Origin: Deltaproteobacteria bacterium UBA2957
GTDB taxonomy: Bacteria; Myxococcota_A; UBA796
Assembly: GCA_002348535.1 (NCBI GenBank)
Contig: DEBL01000137.1
Span: 1 to 31,380, forward strand
Length of the DNA stretch: 31,380 bases
Direction of reading: 5' to 3'
Within the stretch, counting starts at the first letter, position 1, and each line of letters begins with the position of its first letter. Shown in pieces: positions 30,665-31,380 of this stretch. Both the position numbers and the translations under genes were made by a program. The notes beneath the pieces were generated by a model that saw nothing but the letters and a program-made list of their open reading frames with translations, was not told where the DNA came from and ran no database searches.

Positions 30665-31380
30665 TCCGCGGGGGCAACCAAAACGAGGGTGGTCAGAAAA
30701 TCGATCCCTGAGCCATCATCGGCAGTGGCTGTGCCATCGGCGCCGACGGTCATGGTGCCACCATCGACCCATTCTACAGTGATGTAATCGGCCGTCATGA
30801 TCTTCAGGGTATCGCCCTCTTCCACGCCCTCAAGGCCCGCAACAGAGATGCTCCAGCGCGGATCCGTCGTGCTGTTCCACTGGCCGAGGTACCAAGCCGC
30901 GACCACAGACCCATCGATCCCCTCAAGCGGCATGCCAACGGCAGCCGGATCGATACGAACACTTTCCACAATCACATCGTCCGACGGAGTGCCAAGGGGG
31001 GGCGAATACGTCGAAGGCACCGCCATTGTGCTCAAGCCGCCGTCCAGTTCGACCATCCCAATGGCACTGATGGTCTCGCTCGTGGCAAACGCGGGCACCA
31101 CTACGGGATCCTCAAGCGTCACGACCTCTTCCATATCGATGGTCAAAAAGCCAAGTGCGGTGGACATGCCCTCGGTCTTGGGAATGACCTCGAGTGCGAA
31201 GAAGTCTCCCTCAATTCCAATGTACGAAAAGTTTCCATCGGCATCGGGTTCGGTCGGCTTGCACTGCAATGGACTGCACAGTTGGACCTTTGCATCGGAC
31301 AGGGCGGCACCGCTGGCGTCAACAACACGGCCATGCAGTTCGGCTGTCATCGGGTCAGCATCCGCATCCGCATCCGCATC
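30661..31380 (-). CDS. Surface or lipoprotein with carboxypeptidase-regulatory-like domain, 5' end outside the window
   Basis: The frame stays open to the window edge, so this is the C-terminal ~239 residues of a longer protein. At the edge it encodes Asp-Ala repeats (DADADADADP), a low-complexity linker often found after a lipoprotein Cys. Then comes a carboxypeptidase-regulatory-like (Ig-like beta-sandwich) unit: LHGRVVDASGAALSDAKVQL, CSPLQCKPTEPDADGNFSYIGIEG. The remainder is beta-rich and acidic (VWYLGQ-like WYLGQWNSTTDPRWSISVAG, DTLKIMTADYITVEWVDGG) with no recognised domain. It is probably exported and cell-surface associated. An ATG at 31350 lies after the repeats and is unlikely to be the true start. 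Its stop overlaps that of the opposing gene by 4 bases. Confidence 0.7.
   Translation of the reverse strand, partial: DADADADADPMTAELHGRVVDASGAALSDAKVQLCSPLQCKPTEPDADGNFSYIGIEGDFFALEVIPKTEGMSTALGFLTIDMEEVVTLEDPVVVPAFATSETISAIGMVELDGGLSTMAVPSTYSPPLGTPSDDVIVESVRIDPAAVGMPLEGIDGSVVAAWYLGQWNSTTDPRWSISVAGLEGVEEGDTLKIMTADYITVEWVDGGTMTVGADGTATADDGSGIDFLTTLVLVAPAD
31357..31380 (-). repeat. Hexanucleotide repeat at the window edge coding Asp-Ala
   Basis: Near-perfect tandem copies of GATGCG (minus strand) occupy the last ~24 bases and continue out of view. They encode (Asp-Ala)n in the partial surface-protein gene. Because the unit is 6 bases, copy-number change would keep the frame and vary linker length. 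Confidence 0.75.

Overview
The window is about 31.4 kb of GC-rich chromosomal DNA from a diderm bacterium that makes diaminopimelate-type peptidoglycan. The best taxonomic guess is a Myxococcota-like (former deltaproteobacterial) lineage. The supporting signs are a small secreted protein with a MYXO-CTERM-like tail (Cys, then a membrane helix, then Arg-rich end), an Asp/Ala-repeat surface protein, B12-type radical SAM enzymes, and a sigma-54 promoter in front of a FliA/WhiG-type sigma factor. This assignment is inference; the window has no rRNA. I saw no tRNA, CRISPR array, insertion sequence, integrase or phage gene. The genes are tightly packed, and no gap between genes exceeds about 300 bases.

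Layout. 1-3943 (minus): dapC, dapD, a GT39-type membrane glycosyltransferase and the 5' part of a rhomboid protease, overlapping at their junctions. 3979-6571 (plus): mltG, an ATP/ADP-translocase-like transporter and a small DTG-repeat protein with a sorting-like tail. 6568-10720 (minus): dapF, two radical SAM/B12-type proteins and a 79-residue charged protein. 10769-11521 (plus): nadK. 11511-13922 (minus): an MMPL/RND exporter. 13923-14159: an intergenic region with a large AT-rich dyad and a near-consensus sigma-54 promoter. 14160-15291 (plus): FliA-type sigma factor, a strong terminator and a 61-residue protein. 15288-22628 (minus): a six-gene run with a NorQ/CbbQ-type AAA+ ATPase, a NorD/CbbO-type vWA protein, a four-helix membrane protein, a metallophosphoesterase, RlmD and a CsgG/TolB-like plus beta-barrel protein. 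22758-26343 (plus): an aminotransferase, a sulfatase-fold enzyme and an exported beta-rich protein. 26366-28820 (minus): a three-gene SsuABC/TauABC-type importer. 28964-30664 (plus): a polytopic membrane protein. 30661-31380 (minus): a partial surface protein.

Working together. DapD, DapC and DapF are steps of the succinylase route to meso-DAP, and MltG trims nascent peptidoglycan, so the left third is partly about the cell wall. The DapF homologue has serine at both positions where the family has its catalytic cysteines. The sigma-54 site in front of a FliA-type factor suggests a two-step sigma cascade. The NorQ/NorD-type pair has no Rubisco or nitric-oxide reductase gene nearby, so its client is unknown. 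Three convergent gene pairs share a 4-base stop-codon overlap (CTAA or TTAG), which shows how compact the genome is.
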